A stretch of DNA of 64,000 nt from Temnopleurus reevesii (lineage: Eukaryota; Echinodermata; Echinoidea; Temnopleuroida; Temnopleuridae), in the NCBI GenBank assembly GCA_036244855.1, contig BQKZ01000866.1:1-64000 (forward strand), read 5' to 3'. Below, piece after piece: positions 13,783-26,011 of the stretch. The position numbers and the translations under genes were made by a program. The notes beneath the pieces were generated by a model, which had not been told where the DNA came from, ran no database searches, and was given only the letters and a program-made list of their open reading frames with translations. How positions within the stretch are numbered: position 1 is the first letter of the stretch; the number at the start of each line of letters is the position of its first letter.

Positions 13783-13871
13783 CTTGGAAGTCCTGCTTCC
13801 TCACAATACTTCAACAGAGCTCTCTGGGGTGGGGTCACGATAACACCCCCGAGATCAAAGAGAACCACTTT
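13783..13871 (-). CDS. Exon of HAD-superfamily hydrolase (ACAD10/EPHX2 N-terminal type)
   Basis: 89 nt: 29 codons plus 2 nt, encoding KVVLFDLGGVIVTPPQRALL then KYCEEAGLP. Donor CCAAG|GTAATT. FDLGGV is HAD motif I (hhhhDxGGV) of the subgroup that includes the N-terminal domains of ACAD10 and soluble epoxide hydrolase. The usual second Asp of DxDGT is replaced by Gly, which in this subgroup does not exclude catalysis. The 5' side is AATAG|AAAGTG, which can serve as an acceptor, with TCATCATCG-rich pyrimidine sequence 25-60 nt upstream. I could not find later HAD motifs (motif III Lys-Pro-Asp-Pro, motif IV Asp-Asp) in 1-13.8 kb, so the remaining exons may be unrecognised, outside the window or lost. 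Confidence 0.65.
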
Positions 13872-14147
13872 CTATTCCATCTTTTTCGACGTCGATGATG
13901 ACGATAATGATGATGACGATGATGAAATCCTTGAAACCAAAGAAGACGATGTCGTGTTCCTTGATCTTCTCCGCTTCAGATGAGAACGGATGAAGGAAAA
14001 CACCTTTCCGAATTTTCTCCTTGTTTTTTGACAATGCAGGCAAACTGTTTCTGAAATATTCACGGGTTCTCCACCATGTAATTGCACCTTATCATCATCT
14101 TGGTAATCCGATTCCAAATTCATCGTTTCCGAGTTATATATCAACAT
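13872..14147 (-). other. 91-codon ORF abutting the HAD exon, same frame, ends in TAG
   Basis: It starts with ATG, MLIYNSETMNLESDYQDDDK, then contains CLHCQKTRRKFGKVFSFIRS, a basic RSHLKRRRSR patch and a Ser run from a TCATCG-type repeat. It ends KKME and then TAG, directly followed in the same frame by the HAD motif. It is unlike known HAD N-termini. It may be chance, an unrelated first exon or intron sequence whose TAG is the acceptor of the HAD exon. The third is the simplest reading. Confidence 0.25.
13885..13935. repeat. gatgatgac-type microsatellite beside the HAD exon
   Basis: Imperfect (gat)n/(gac)n on the plus strand. On the minus strand it gives the TCATCATCG pyrimidine-rich sequence upstream of the HAD exon and the Ser codons of the adjacent ORF. 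Confidence 0.8.
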
Positions 14148-16590
14148 TTTTTTTCTAAATATGAATCTCCTGATAAGAAATTATCATTGTTTACTGCATC
14201 AGCGCTTTGAAGATAAAAAGTTTTTTATCCCAGAATATGCTTCAATCATCATAACCATGATAACGGCAGTTTGGAAAGTCTAAATTGAGATGTACTTATA
14301 TCCAAAAATGTCAATAAGTATGCGACGCAGATAATAGCGACATGATAAAAACAATATAAAAGGTAGAAATCACAGGTAAATATTATCCCCTTATCACGTC
14401 TAAATGTAGAACTCCAAGAGCTAAGCAAATATTAACACACAGCATCATATAGGCCAGAATCAATCAACTTGTATTTATAGAATTATTATCTCGGCGTAAC
14501 TGCCTCGCTCCCCTCGCACGCAGATAACGAATGTACGAATTAATGGTTGTCCGGTGAGGGAGGGCGGTATATAATATCAATTCCCAGCCAGTAACTCGAG
14601 CCCGAAATACAATACGTGTACACTCATTGCTAGTCTATGTCGAAGTCTCTTGCTCACAAGACAAAATCCAATTCTCCGTTTCTATTTTGAAACACGCTGT
14701 TAATGATCAATGTCTCATTAATCATCTCTAAAAGTTATCTGTGCATGGTTATTCCCAATAATGTTTCAGATACACTTTGTCATGAGTTTGCGTTTAAGAA
14801 AGGAATTTGCGCAATTGGCCAGACTCATTCGTTTAACGCCAAAATAATATTAATAGCATTTCCTCTATTGAATCAATTTCAGTTAACGTAAAGTGAACTA
14901 AGTGCATTACGTTTGAATGGGCCATAGTTTTACGATTTAAAATGACTAAACATAATTTGCGGTTATATTAGAGACATTTTTTCGTTCAACACAGAGAAAT
15001 ATTTTTTGTTATAATATATTCCTTTTTTTTAACTTTCCCGTCATACCATTCACAAAAAGAGGCTGGGTTTCGGCTGGGTTTTGCTTTGATCAAATGAAGA
15101 AAAATAAAGCGAACCGATCGAAAACAGAATTGAAGCAATTCGGACAGTAATTAAGAATGTTCTGAATATATCAATGATATCACTCAACAGTGATTTTGTC
15201 ATTCTTCTTTAAACAGAATTAGGCGACTATAGTGTACGTACATTTATGCTGGCAGCCCCTCCCGCACCCCTTCTTTCCAGGGGGGGGGGGGGGCTTGTAA
15301 ATTCCTAGCACAGTCGACAAGCAGCCGGAGAAGTACTGAAAATTTGAAAATTTTGAAATCAGTTGTTTCTTTTTATAGTGCTTGTCATCCATTGCATTTT
15401 AGATTGTGCATGCTCAACTACATTTTCAAATAAACCAGAGAGGTATCGAGACCCTTATCTCAACATGGACAAAATCGGTTTCACATCGTATACAGATTGC
15501 CGAACAGATACAAAAGGAAATTAACGAAATGTCTAATTTAATAATATTGACAGTTATGATAAAGACAGGTCTATATGCGTTCCATCGTGATTACTCATTT
15601 CTTTTATTTCATTTTTCAAGAAAAAAAAGGGGAATTCCTAAACATGTGATATATGTTTCACGCTAATTGAATTTTACCGTGATGTGATCACATTCGAGTC
15701 TAAATACGTTATAGCAAGGAGCTCCTTGGTTATAGCTATGTTCCGATTACTAACACAAGGACAGGTGACAAAGTTTGGTGCAAGATTTCTTACGAGTCTG
15801 TACTTATTACGCAATCAAATTAACTTCCAGGGGATCTTTCCACAAGCGATGATTTTATTGTTTAATAAACATGGGCATTCTGGTAGTGAGGCAGTTACCA
15901 GTAATTGAGTTTTCCTGTAGTTGATTTTTTTTAAGAAAAAAGAACAAGAGTTATAAAGAATGGCAAATCACGTTCACGGAAATGATTACAAGAAAAATAA
16001 ATGTAATGAATAAATGTAATGATAGTTGGAAATTAATTTAATTCGTTCACTTTATTTAATTTATGTAAATTTTCGTAAAAGGCAGAATATTCCGATTAAA
16101 GTCATAAGGGCTCTTTTACAAGGGAGCCCTGCTGCTCCTTAATAATATATAATAATAATGGATGTATTTACAATGCGCCGAATCCATCATGTATGATGCT
16201 CAAGGCGCAGTAAAGAATAGTAGAGGAAAGTTGGAGGAAAGGTTGAAATTAGAAAGGTAGAAAGTAGAAAGTAAGCTGCTTGAGTCGGAGTTATGAGTAT
16301 AAGATGCATTGAAAAGGTAAGTCTTAATTATTTAGTAATAAAACCTCATAACGTTCAATACACTTTTGTATTTGTTACTCAGTAATGTGTAAACAATTCA
16401 AATGCATACTTTGAGCGTTAGAATACTAAATCTGCAAGTAGTTACCCGATATACAGAATTGTATTTTTCTTTCTATATGAACACACATATTTTTGTTTGT
16501 ATGTCATTGAAGTTTATTAAATAAATCTACAAAAATTACAAATTTCCCGCAATTGAGTTAATTTTCATTTATCAATCTATTTTGCAGTTC

Positions 16591-16763
16591 AGGGCGGTGT
16601 TTCACCAAGTCGTTCTTAAAGTTACGCACGACTTTAAGATCGACTGGTATCAATTATTGCGCTGAATGCGCGTACTATTATGAAATATACGCACAAGAAG
16701 GGATACCAGTCGAACGTAAAGTCGTGTGTAAAGTCTTTCTTATCTCGGTGAAACACCACCCAG
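16591..16763. mobile_element. Fold-back element family B
   Basis: Ends agggcggtgtttcaccaagt and tcggtgaaacaccacccagg. The arms continue through gttcttaaagttacgcacga and tcgtgtgtaaagtctttctt, then gactggtatc / gataccagtc. About 170 bp, non-coding. A second full copy is at 40307. Confidence 0.75.
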
Positions 16764-16987
16764 GACTGCAGGAGGACATTGTTAACCCTAATGTTCCATT
16801 CTTTGTGGGGCACCGTGTATTGGCAGGTATTTTGATGTTGAAAGTTACACGGTGAACATGGTTAATAACAGAGGCGTTGATAGATTGGAAACACTGTGTC
16901 CGGAGATTAGACCTATCTGCCTCACAGCTATGATATCAACTTGATACATGATCGCTCAATTCACCTTATATCCCAAACACTCTTTAA

Positions 16988-17150
16988 AGCTGACTCACAC
17001 CTTTGCATTTTAGCCTGTGTCGATACAGCGTTTTGAAAATTAAAAATGCTCCCCGGGCATGCTGGGCGCACAAGCACGAAACAGTAGACTGACGGTCGGG
17101 TTGCGCTCGTTAGCGCGACGCAGGCTAAAACGCAAAGGTGTGATTCGGGC
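16988..17150. mobile_element. Fold-back element family A, internally deleted
   Basis: Left end agctgactcacacctttgca and right end cgcaaaggtgtgattcggg. Lacks much of the right-hand inner arm, giving a shorter ~163-bp element. Confidence 0.7.
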
Positions 17151-18217
17151 ATCGGTGGTATAACGATATGGGGCGCTCAATTTACCAAGCTATGAGCTTT
17201 AAAAGGGCACAATTGTGGAGGCATGTCGTAGATTGTATCAAGTAAATAAATGGAACAATTCAGGAGGTTAGTAAACTATATGCAAACGTAATAAGAATGA
17301 ATTGTACAATGCAGTGCGTATCAAACTAGAGTTATACGGCACTTTCTTTTTTATTTATTTGTTGCTCTTCTCTTTTTTTCTGCTGTCTCTCTCTTTTGCA
17401 TGTCCAGTTGTCGGTGACCAAATCTCGTTTCGTTTTGTTTTGTTTTGTTATGTTTTTGTTTTTTGTTTGACAAGCCGTGAATTGGAGGATACAAACTGTA
17501 AGTTCATCTTTACCAGTCCGACCACAGTCATATTTTATCGTCAAACTAACTGTCTTGAAAGGGTTGTTGGTAAATTAGTCGAACTATTTTAATACCATAA
17601 TTATATAAGTGTGTTTCTGTAAGAGGACAAATAGATTAAAGAAAATAAATTGATTAATAATTTACTAGGTAGATTGAATTTATTAAACATTTGTTTAATT
17701 GTTTCCTTATCGATCAAGAGACGAAAAAGTACCATATTATCAATTTGTTATCATTAGAGGGTTGGCAAAAATAATTGGTTGGCATTTTACTGAGTGAAAA
17801 CATGACATCACGTAAATAATCTTACGATTATCTATTAATATGTTATTATCTAAAGTAACCATTAATTCTAATAATAGTAGATTGTTATCAATTTTATGCT
17901 ATTTTGATACTCAAGGTGCTTGAAATAATCATATCCTCCTTCTTATAGTGTAGATTCTTAATATCTGAATACATTAAGAAGTAGGTTGAAAAAAAGTTTG
18001 TTAGTATGTTGAGTATAGAGTCCAAATTTGTTATTAATTTTAGAAGCACCAGCCGAAGATGTAGGTCGGGCTCCATAACCCCAAGTTATTCTTTACCGGT
18101 TCAGATTAATTTTGAAATCCCTCCCAATGCAACAAAGACGCAGATTCTTTTATTGTATCCGAAGTTGGTGCATATATATCCATTTTCAAGCAAAAAAAAG
18201 AGAGTCTTCACCTCAAA

Positions 18218-18300
18218 TTTGGCACCCTCGGAGGGGCCGAGAAGAGCTAACAAGCAAAGAACAAAATGGTCATCACGTAACATTTGGCGCCCCCTTTTAA
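18218..18300 (-). mobile_element. Fragment of a dispersed ggggcgccaaat-type repeat
   Basis: On the minus strand it reads gggggcgccaaatgttacgt ... gagggtgccaaatttgagg. Related words (gggggcgctaaaatttg-like, gggggcgccaaatttgtg) occur on the plus strand at 30690-30840. Both lie close to poly-C runs, and this one is close to a gap. Confidence 0.45.
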
Positions 18301-18329
18301 GCAGTTTTAAGGCCTTTTTGCCGTCTAAT

Positions 18330-18466
18330 GTATTGTATTTTGTATTTTATTTATTTAATCACGGTAAAAGCCTGCTATCAGCTAAAAGCTGCTTTTCAGC
18401 AAGGCCGTGAACAAGGTAGAACATACAAAATAGGTAGTACAAACAAAATTATAACGGAAACTTAAA
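18330..18466 (-). mobile_element. Retroelement 3'-end-like sequence (hairpin plus A-rich tail)
   Basis: On the minus strand cacggccttgctgaaaagca gctttt ... agcaggcttttaccgtg forms an imperfect hairpin. It is followed by attaaataaataaaatacaa, an A-rich microsatellite-like tail as at the 3' ends of non-LTR elements or their SINEs. No coding part is visible. Confidence 0.4.
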
Positions 18467-18569
18467 ANNNNNNNNNNNNNNNNNNNNNNNNNNNNNNNNN
18501 NNNNNNNNNNNNNNNNNNNNNNNNNNNNNNNNNNNNNNNNNNNNNNNNNNNNNNNNNNNNNNNNNNNNN
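18467..18569. other. Assembly gap with adjoining poly-C
   Basis: About 100 N followed by an 18-19-base C run. Structure on either side should not be joined. Confidence 0.95.
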
Positions 18570-19260
18570 CCCCCCCCCCCCCCCCCCCTCCTTGATGAAG
18601 TCATCCATCTTGCTTTAGAATATTTAAGATCTCATCTTTTAATTGGGCACATAGGTTAGGATTTGGACCCACTTTTATAGTGCATTTGGCATTTTAATGG
18701 GGACTTTTGGAAATTTAGGGAAAGGAAAAAGAGGAGACTGAAAAAATTACAGCTAGTTGAGGATATTTCGGGAATTTTTTTTTCTTCTAAATTTCTAAAA
18801 TTGTTCGTGATTCTTTCTTTGGCTAATTGCGCCTGAAAAAACCTCCGAAATTCGGAAACACGAATGCGATATATAATTCGGCCGGCTGACCGAGTGTGAG
18901 TGGTTGGGGGACGGAGGGGAGGGGCCGGAGGGGCGGAGGTGACTATGAGGAAAAATTAATTTTTTTCCGAACTTTTGAATAATGAACCGTATAACTACAT
19001 CGCTTTATGACTGACCTATATTGGTCAGACGGCTGTGGTTCAAGGGTGGATATGCTTGTCCAGGTGAAAGCTTACGAAGTGATTACTGACCACAACCGGT
19101 TGGCCGTCCCAAGTTCATTTAAGATTGCTCCCAAAACGGAAAATTAAAATAAATCAAATTAGATGCAGTGGTTATTGTGATTAACTTGATTGAGGATCGA
19201 GGGAGATAAGGAGGAGAATAAATTTGATAAATGAAATACCCCTGGATACGCTTCGTCCTA

Positions 19261-19512
19261 AAGGCCAACTCACAACTTTGCGTTGTTAGCCTGCGTCGAT
19301 CGGCCCAACATTTTTTTTGTTCAATAAAAACGCTCCCCGAACGCAGGTCCTCTAAATATACGGAGGACTGACGGTCAGCGTACGCACCTTGAGAACAAGC
19401 CGAACGTAAGTCTACCGTCTGATCCGCGTACGCTATGCGTCTAGGGAGCGTTTTTAATTCCTAAAATGCAGGGCTGACGCAGGGTAAAAACACAAAGGTG
19501 CGAGTCGGCCTT
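19261..19512. mobile_element. Fold-back element family A
   Basis: Ends aaggccaactcacaactttg and cacaaaggtgcgagtcggcct. Contains the gctccccgaacgcagg and gtctagggagcgtttt arms and the inner ggaggactgacggtcagcg repeat. A second copy follows within 170 bp. Confidence 0.75.
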
Positions 19513-19681
19513 TACAGGAAGAATGCCTTGGGCCTCTAACGTAAAAGATGCGATAACTTACGATAGATAATAATCATAAGTCTATGGCAAATCGTGTATC
19601 AAACACATATAGATAAACGAATAGTTTTCAATTCATCGGATCATTTTATGATGTACAATATTCATTGGAGACCACGTAACG

Positions 19682-19919
19682 ACCGACTCACGCCTTTGCG
19701 TTTCTAGCCTGCGTCGGCCCTGCATTTTTTTTAAAACGCTCTCTGCACGCACAGTATACGCTGATCAGACGTTGGACTTACGTTCGACTTGCGCTCAAGA
19801 AGCGTACGCCGGATGTCAGTCCACCGTATGACCTGCGTTTTTGTGCGCCGACGGAGCATTTTTATTTCTTTAAACGCTGGCTGACGCAGGCTAAAACGCA
19901 ATGGTGTGAGTCTGCCTTT
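19682..19919. mobile_element. Fold-back element family A, most complete copy
   Basis: Ends accgactcacgcctttgcgt and acgcaatggtgtgagtctgc. Internally gctctctgcacgcacagtat, tggacttacgttcgacttgc and the matching ggatgtcagtccaccgtatg arm. About 238 bp with nested hairpins and no ORF. Confidence 0.75.
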
Positions 19920-20327
19920 ACATTAGCCAAGCGTATTCCCCTCATTTGAATGCGTATAGGAACGACAAAAATATATTCAATTTATGCTACGCATTTGTGT
20001 GACTGAACCGTTCAACAACCTCAATATGAGGACTTCGAGCTCGACGTGGTCAAGTTTGTAAAAACGTTCGAAAACCTTTTCTCGTCTGGAAGCAAAATGA
20101 AGTGTCTTCCAAAATGTATTTCATCTGGCCCAGATATTTTTAGATATCTGGTCCATAACCAAAGGATTTCTGGTGATGGTTCTGATGGGTTCAACGAAAT
20201 GGGAGAGGAAGAGAGTAAAAGGAAAAGGGCAACGAATTTCACGCTAAATAAATCAAATATAGATATTGAATTGAATTGAATTTAAATTAATTAAAATTTT
20301 ACTCGACTGACTGGTCAAAGTTAAAAA

Positions 20328-20541
20328 TGACTCACACTTTTGAGTTTAAAACCAACGTCTATACAACGTTCATAACACCATATCGATGCTGAAATACAGA
20401 GGAACGACGCTTACCTAACGCTAACTCATGTGTACGCCTAGCGCTGGACAAACGCTTCAACGTTATTCTAGCGTCTTTACTGCGTATTTCTGCGCTCATG
20501 GGGCGTTATGAGTGACAGTGCAAGGTAGACGTTGGTTATCT
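20328..20541. mobile_element. Fold-back element, diverged relative of family A or a separate family
   Basis: An inverted repeat with arms aaccaacgtct...cgttcataac and gttatgag...agacgttggtt. It starts near tgactcacacttttgagttt, like family A, but the interior (gaggaacgacgcttacctaacg, tgcgctcatggggcg) differs. Non-coding. Confidence 0.55.
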
Positions 20542-21945
20542 TTACAATTAAATATGTGTGGGATTAATCTTTAGTAGATCAGTACAATAGTATATGATGC
20601 AAAACTTTGCCACTTTACAAATCGTGTATTGTGACTCTATCATTCTATTGCAAACAAACCTTCTTTTAACTGCAGATTATTCTTATACATTCTATTCAGA
20701 TATTCTCATTATCAAATTTTATCTGCACAAAATACTTCAAAGTTATCAATATAATACTGTAGGCCACACGCATTTCTTTTTGTTTTTCAATTTGTTTTTA
20801 TCATATCATAAAGTTTGAAAAATTTTCCGATTGCTGATCAGGCTACTGTGTACAATAAGAAAAAATAGACAAAATCTAAAGCTGATATCCTGTCAAAGAT
20901 TACATTTTCGATACTTTTAATTTTGTCCATCAGCCATCTTAAAACAAAATTAAATAACTGGTAGTTGATATCACCTAACAGACTTCTTATAAATCAAGAT
21001 CCTGAACAGATAATGCTAATATTAAAAAACTAAACTTGGCTGATCTTAACCAGTTTCAGAACACTTGAACTTGCTTCTTGACCTCAAATTGCATTAGGCG
21101 TGGAGTCACGGGTAATTACAAGGGCTTTCATGGGTTTCTCGTATGGTCACTTTAGAATAACGTTTTTCTTCCCACTCCGAGGGGCACGTTTTGCTTAATA
21201 TCTTTGTCTATTTTGAGGAGGGTTTTTGTCTCTGGAAGGATAAGAAACAATGCCAACCCTGAAGGCATTTTGGCACAAGAGGTCAATACCCAAACTAAGA
21301 TGATTCAGGTTAGAGTTGTGTACTGCAAAAAAAAGTGTTGGGCCAAAAGTCAACCCAACAGTTGGACAATGTTTGTCCTCATTTATTAAGCAAACTTTGT
21401 CTTATTACAGCTGTATTACATGTATTATTAGGCAAACTGTCGACTTCACTTATTGCTGGGCAAAGTATTCCTAGATTGTTGGGTAATTTGAAAATATATT
21501 ATTGTAGAGCATATATTTGTTAAAAGCCGGTTGGGTTGACATTTCGTCTAAAACTTTTTTTCATCACTGGGCAACTTCTATCCACACAAGTATTGGTCAA
21601 AATGTATCTAGCTAATGAATAATTTTACCAGAAGTTGAACAAATAATTGAAAAAAAAATAGATTCATGAATTTAACAAAAAGTTGGGTGGGATAGGCGCA
21701 CTTCTGGTGGACATGCAAACATTAATATTGGCCATATTTTAACCAATCATTTTGTGGAGGTGACACTGTTTTAGAACGTGTACTGTTATAACAGCAGAGT
21801 TACGAAAAAAGGTGCAAAATTTCATTTATGATGTTCATGATAAGATTATTATGGTAAAGTTTAGTAGAACCGTAATCTGACAGTTCTGTCACTCCGTTAA
21901 TCAACTCAATTTTTTGTCATTCTTACATGCCAAACGTGACTATTT

Positions 21946-22013
21946 CGCCAGGGGCTCGAATCCAAGACCTTCCGTTTATGAAGCAGACGTCGAGCCATTG
22001 AGCTGAAAAAGCC
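21946..22013 (-). ncRNA. tRNA-like remnant (possible SINE head), degenerate
   Basis: On the minus strand ggctttttcagctcaatggc, then cgtctgcttcataaacggaa and ggtcttggattcgagcc resemble D-arm, anticodon-arm and T-arm words of a tRNA. The acceptor stem and T stem do not pair well, so a functional tRNA is unlikely. A tRNA-derived SINE remnant fits better. Confidence 0.3.
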
Positions 22014-22023
22014 AAATTGTGGT

Positions 22024-22266
22024 AAGGCCGACTCAAACCTTTGAGTTTTTTCGTGCGTCGGGCTAGCTTTTTTTTTTCTTAATTAAAAATGATACAGTAT
22101 AGGCTAATTAGACGGTGGACTGACGTTCGGCTTGCGCTAAAGGAACGTACGCCGAATACGTCATTCAACCGTATGACCTGCGTCTTTGTTCATCCAGTGA
22201 GCGTTTTTATTTTTCAAAAACGCTGTGCCGACGCAGGCTAAAAACGTAAAAATGTGCGCCGGCTTT
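22024..22266. mobile_element. Fold-back element family A
   Basis: Ends aaggccgactcaaacctttg and aaaatgtgcgccggctttt. Contains the inner ggtggactgacgttcggctt and gccgaatacgtcattcaacc arms. Directly upstream (21946-22013) is a tRNA-like remnant. Confidence 0.72.
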
Positions 22267-22737
22267 TTGAGTCACATTTTGTTTCCAATTCGGAAAGTGC
22301 TAGTTTACATAATTCATAAATAGGCGTGCAGTGGTTGGTGCAATTGCAGCACCCTTTAGCATGTTTAGGGTGGAGATGTGCATCCCTAACATACCTAGGA
22401 TGGGGATCTCCACCCTATGGTGCGTATCTCCACCCGACACACTTACGAATAAAGGTGCAACAGTTTACTTTAAAGGTATAACTGCATTCCTTTTGGGTGC
22501 GAAGTGCTAAGCTGTCCGCGCCTCGGGGATATGGTATTGTTTGTTTTTTCTTCATTTCGTTATATTTTTTATTCATTTCATTTAAAAAAAAAAAATGAAA
22601 ATCAATAGAGTAGAACAATTGGAAAATAAATGCAGTACAAAATAATACACATTATTCGAGCATCATCGAATATAACTTGCTTTCAATATTGTAAGTAAAT
22701 GTAAAATCGTAGTTATGGGAGCAACAGATTCTTGTTT

Positions 22738-23310
22738 AGCAAATTGTGCCATTCACAAATCTCACATTAATAATGATGACGACTAAGAACGATGTCAAAC
22801 GATTAATCCACAGCATAACACAGTGTCCCTTTGAGGCTGTCATAAGTACGATACTGCACATTTGTCAGTAGTTTGTACCCTATTTTCACTGTTTGTTTGT
22901 TTGTGTGTTTTTGTTGATCGTTTACATCAAAAGGTTGCTTGCACCTTTTCGAGTTTTGCAGCAGATCGCACCTATTTTGCAACTTGTTTTTCTCGTTGTG
23001 TATAAAAGGTGATCGTATCGTACCAGCGCGCTGGTGCAATAAGGGTGCAATAAGCAGTGTCATCCTAATTTCGTTTTGTGTTCAGGCTGTAAGACACACT
23101 CAAATCTAATCCCACCGTAATATGAATTGCTTGTCTTTGTTTATGAAAGACTGTAAGAACGACTGGTATCGGTTCTGGCGCTGAATACGCGTATTTTTTT
23201 TTTTAATTACCAACCATGAAACAGCGGAAGGACGGGTACCAGGGCGGTGTTTCACCAAATCGTTCTTAATGTTACGCATGACTTTAAAGGTATAGATTCG
23301 TAATGACCAG
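22738..23310. repeat. Segmental duplication, copy 1
   Basis: Starts agcaaattgtgccattcaca and ends with a truncated family B element. It matches 23473-24092 with an offset of about 735 bp, including taatccacagcataacacag and gatcgtatcgtaccagcgcg-type blocks. Non-coding. Confidence 0.85.
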
Positions 23311-23315
23311 CTGGG

Positions 23316-23472
23316 CCCCGTAACATAAAGGTTTGCGATTAATTGCTAATCTGATAGCGATTGATATCAATCGCNTTCACCCCGACTCTTTGTTAATTCA
23401 CAGTTAAGTGCCTCAGAACAACGAGTCGGGGTGAATCGTGTTGCTTCTGGGGTCCTATGTGACCGGGGCTTA
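23316..23472. mobile_element. Fold-back region related to family D, with inner inverted repeat
   Basis: Starts gggccccgtaacataaaggt and ends ctatgtgaccggggct. Inside, ttcaccccgactctttgtt (23377-) is the approximate inverse of aacaacgagtcggggtgaa. One base (23375) is unresolved. It separates the two copies of the 22.7-24.1 kb duplication. Confidence 0.5.
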
Positions 23473-24092
23473 AGCAAATTGTGCCATTCACAAATGTCAC
23501 ATTCATTTTAAATGATGACGACTTAGAACGATGTCAAACGATTAATCCACAGCATAACACAGTGTCCCCTTGAGGCTGTCATAAGTACCATCATACTGAA
23601 CATTTGTCAGTAGTTTGCACCCTGTGTTTACCATATTTCCAGTTTGTTTGTTTGTTGTTTGTGTGTTTTTACTGATCGTTTACATCAAAAGGTTGCTTGC
23701 ACCTTTTGGAGTTTTGCAGCAGATTGCACCTAATTTGCAACTTGTTTTTCTCATTGTGTATAAAGGGTGATCAAATGAAGCTCCTTGATCATATCGTACC
23801 AGCGCGCTGGTGCAATAAGGGTGCAATAAGCGGTTTCATCTTAATTTCGTTTTGTGTTCAGGCTATCAGACACACTTAAATCTAATCCCACCGTAATATA
23901 AATTGCTTATCTTTATTTCACGAACATATGAAAGACTGTAAGAACGACTGGTATCGGTTCTGGCGCTGAATACGCGTATTTGTTTTTATTACCAACCATG
24001 AAATAGCGGAAGGACGGGTACCAGGACGGTGTTTCACCAAATCGTTCTTAATGTTACGCATGACTTTAAAGGTAGAGATTTGTAATGACCAG
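23473..24092. repeat. Segmental duplication, copy 2
   Basis: Second copy of the preceding block, slightly longer (extra gatcaaatgaagctcc and atttcacgaacata insertions). Both copies carry the same truncated family B element (gactggtatcggttctggcg ... accatgaaa), so the element inserted before the duplication. Confidence 0.85.
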
Positions 24093-24631
24093 GATGCAGA
24101 AATTGATGTTAAATGAGCTGATGTATTTGCAAGTTGCTTTACATGCCTAAATATATCTATGTAGGATATTAGGAGTACATTTATGCTCGTATTCTATGTA
24201 TTTTACGTCGAACAGGTCAATACGCCATCGTTCCTCTGGCATGTCTGGTGTGCTAAGTGCTTTAGCGCGGGAGAGCGTCGGCCTGAAATTGGCGGTGCGA
24301 TCGGTGGTATTGTCTGCGGTGTGTGGGTTCGCGTTCATTTTGTACGTGAAGCATGTTCTGTGAGGAAGTACGACCGCACCAGGTTATTTTATTTTGCGAT
24401 AATTAAGCCATTTCTAAGTCGATTTCATTAAAAACAACTATGAACATGCTTTACTTTACTATTGAAAAATGCATTGTGGTAATAATTTTACTGCAGCTCG
24501 CAAACTAGTTAAATATCTGAAGCGCCCTCCTCCCAAAACTAGACTTTCCCTTTAAGAAAGACTGGACTATACGTTAACGAGTTTATTACGCGTAAGATTC
24601 TCGACCATTCAACACAAGGACTATGATACGA

Positions 24632-24765
24632 GTAGTGCGTAAAGTCGTTCTTAAAGTCTTTCGTAACTTGGTGAAACACCGCCCTGGGTTGTGTTTCATA
24701 AAGCGATGCGTAGATCTAGTTCTTAAAGTCTTTCGTAACTTGGTGAAACACCGCCCCGGTTGTAG
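24632..24765. mobile_element. Partial, internally repeated family B element
   Basis: Two direct copies of cttaaagtctttcgtaactt followed by ggtgaaacaccgcccc are separated by a tgtgtttcataaagcgatgc spacer. These are right-hand ends of family B joined head to tail. Confidence 0.5.
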
Positions 24766-25223
24766 GCCGATATTTCTTACCTTGGTGAAAAGAAAGAAAG
24801 AGAGAGGAGGGGTATTCGTAAAATGAATAAGACACAATCAAAGGAATGCCACGTAAAAAAGGTCGTCCGTTGTGTTGATAATTTGTTCTATTTCATATTC
24901 ACTTTTTCCAACGACCTTTCCTTTTCAATGCAAACCCCTTTATTGGATTTAACAGGCGCCGATATAACACATAACATACAAATGAATCATCACAGCTGAT
25001 CACCTATTGTTAACTTTTATGACCGTTATATTTAATTTTTCTTTGTAGTCTGTTTGTTTGAAACGCTACGACTGGTGTTTCCATAATCATTGTAAAACAT
25101 TATCCTTGGTTTGTTTGCAAACAATGGACACCATAAAAAGAGACAGTGAATAGGGATGATATATAATTGCAAGCATGAAGATTCTTGGTAAAACACAATC
25201 ATGACGAAATCAGTAAACAACGG

Positions 25224-25461
25224 TGAGAGACTCGTACCTTTGCGTTTTTAGCATATGTCGGCCTAGCGTGTTTTTTCTTTATTAAAAACGCTCCCCGAGC
25301 GCACAGTATACGCTGATCAGACGATTGACTGACGTTTGGCTTATATATGTCAATCCACTGTATGATCGACCTGCGTATTTGTGCTTCCAAGGAGCTTTTT
25401 TAATGAAAAAAAAAACAATGGACCGACGCAGGCTAAAAACGCAAAGGTGTGAGTCGGTCTA
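25224..25461. mobile_element. Fold-back element family A, at the edge of a segmental duplication
   Basis: Ends gagagactcgtacctttgcg and gcaaaggtgtgagtcggtct. It begins the 25.2-27.8 kb array in which each repeated segment is headed by a family A element or its right end. Confidence 0.72.
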
Positions 25462-26011
25462 AAGTATTAGACCGTATGGAACAATGAAGTGATATTTTTC
25501 TTTGTGATAAAAGTGAGTTTATTCTCTGGGATAGACCTGCTCATAACTAGAGATTAAAATGACACAAAAGAAAAAGTAATGCAATTCAAAGTACGTCAGC
25601 CATAATAAACATGATAGATACGCAAATAAGAGTATTGGATTAATTCTGCAATAACAAAAAAAAATAGATCAGTAAACAAAAGTATATAAGATACGTTAGA
25701 GAGTATAGGGAGTAATAAAAGTGTTATTTTTCTTTGTAATAAAAATGAGATTATTCATTATGATCGACGTCATCTACCACTAAATTGAAAGGGTACAGAG
25801 TAAAAGCAGGCAATTCAAAGTACATCGGCCTAATAAAAACATAATACAATGATATATTCTTCAGAAGCCACAGGGTCGATTATATGATCTTGCGTCAATA
25901 ACTTTTAATTTCAGACATTGGAAAACCCATACACAAAGCGATGAAACATCAAAACAAACCTTATTAAATTAATGTGGTGTTGTGAAGAAAGCTACCATCA
26001 ATTTCTTGCTA

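Noticed and set aside
21946..22013. Functional tRNA gene
   Set aside because: Acceptor and T stems do not pair adequately; kept only as a degenerate tRNA-like remnant.
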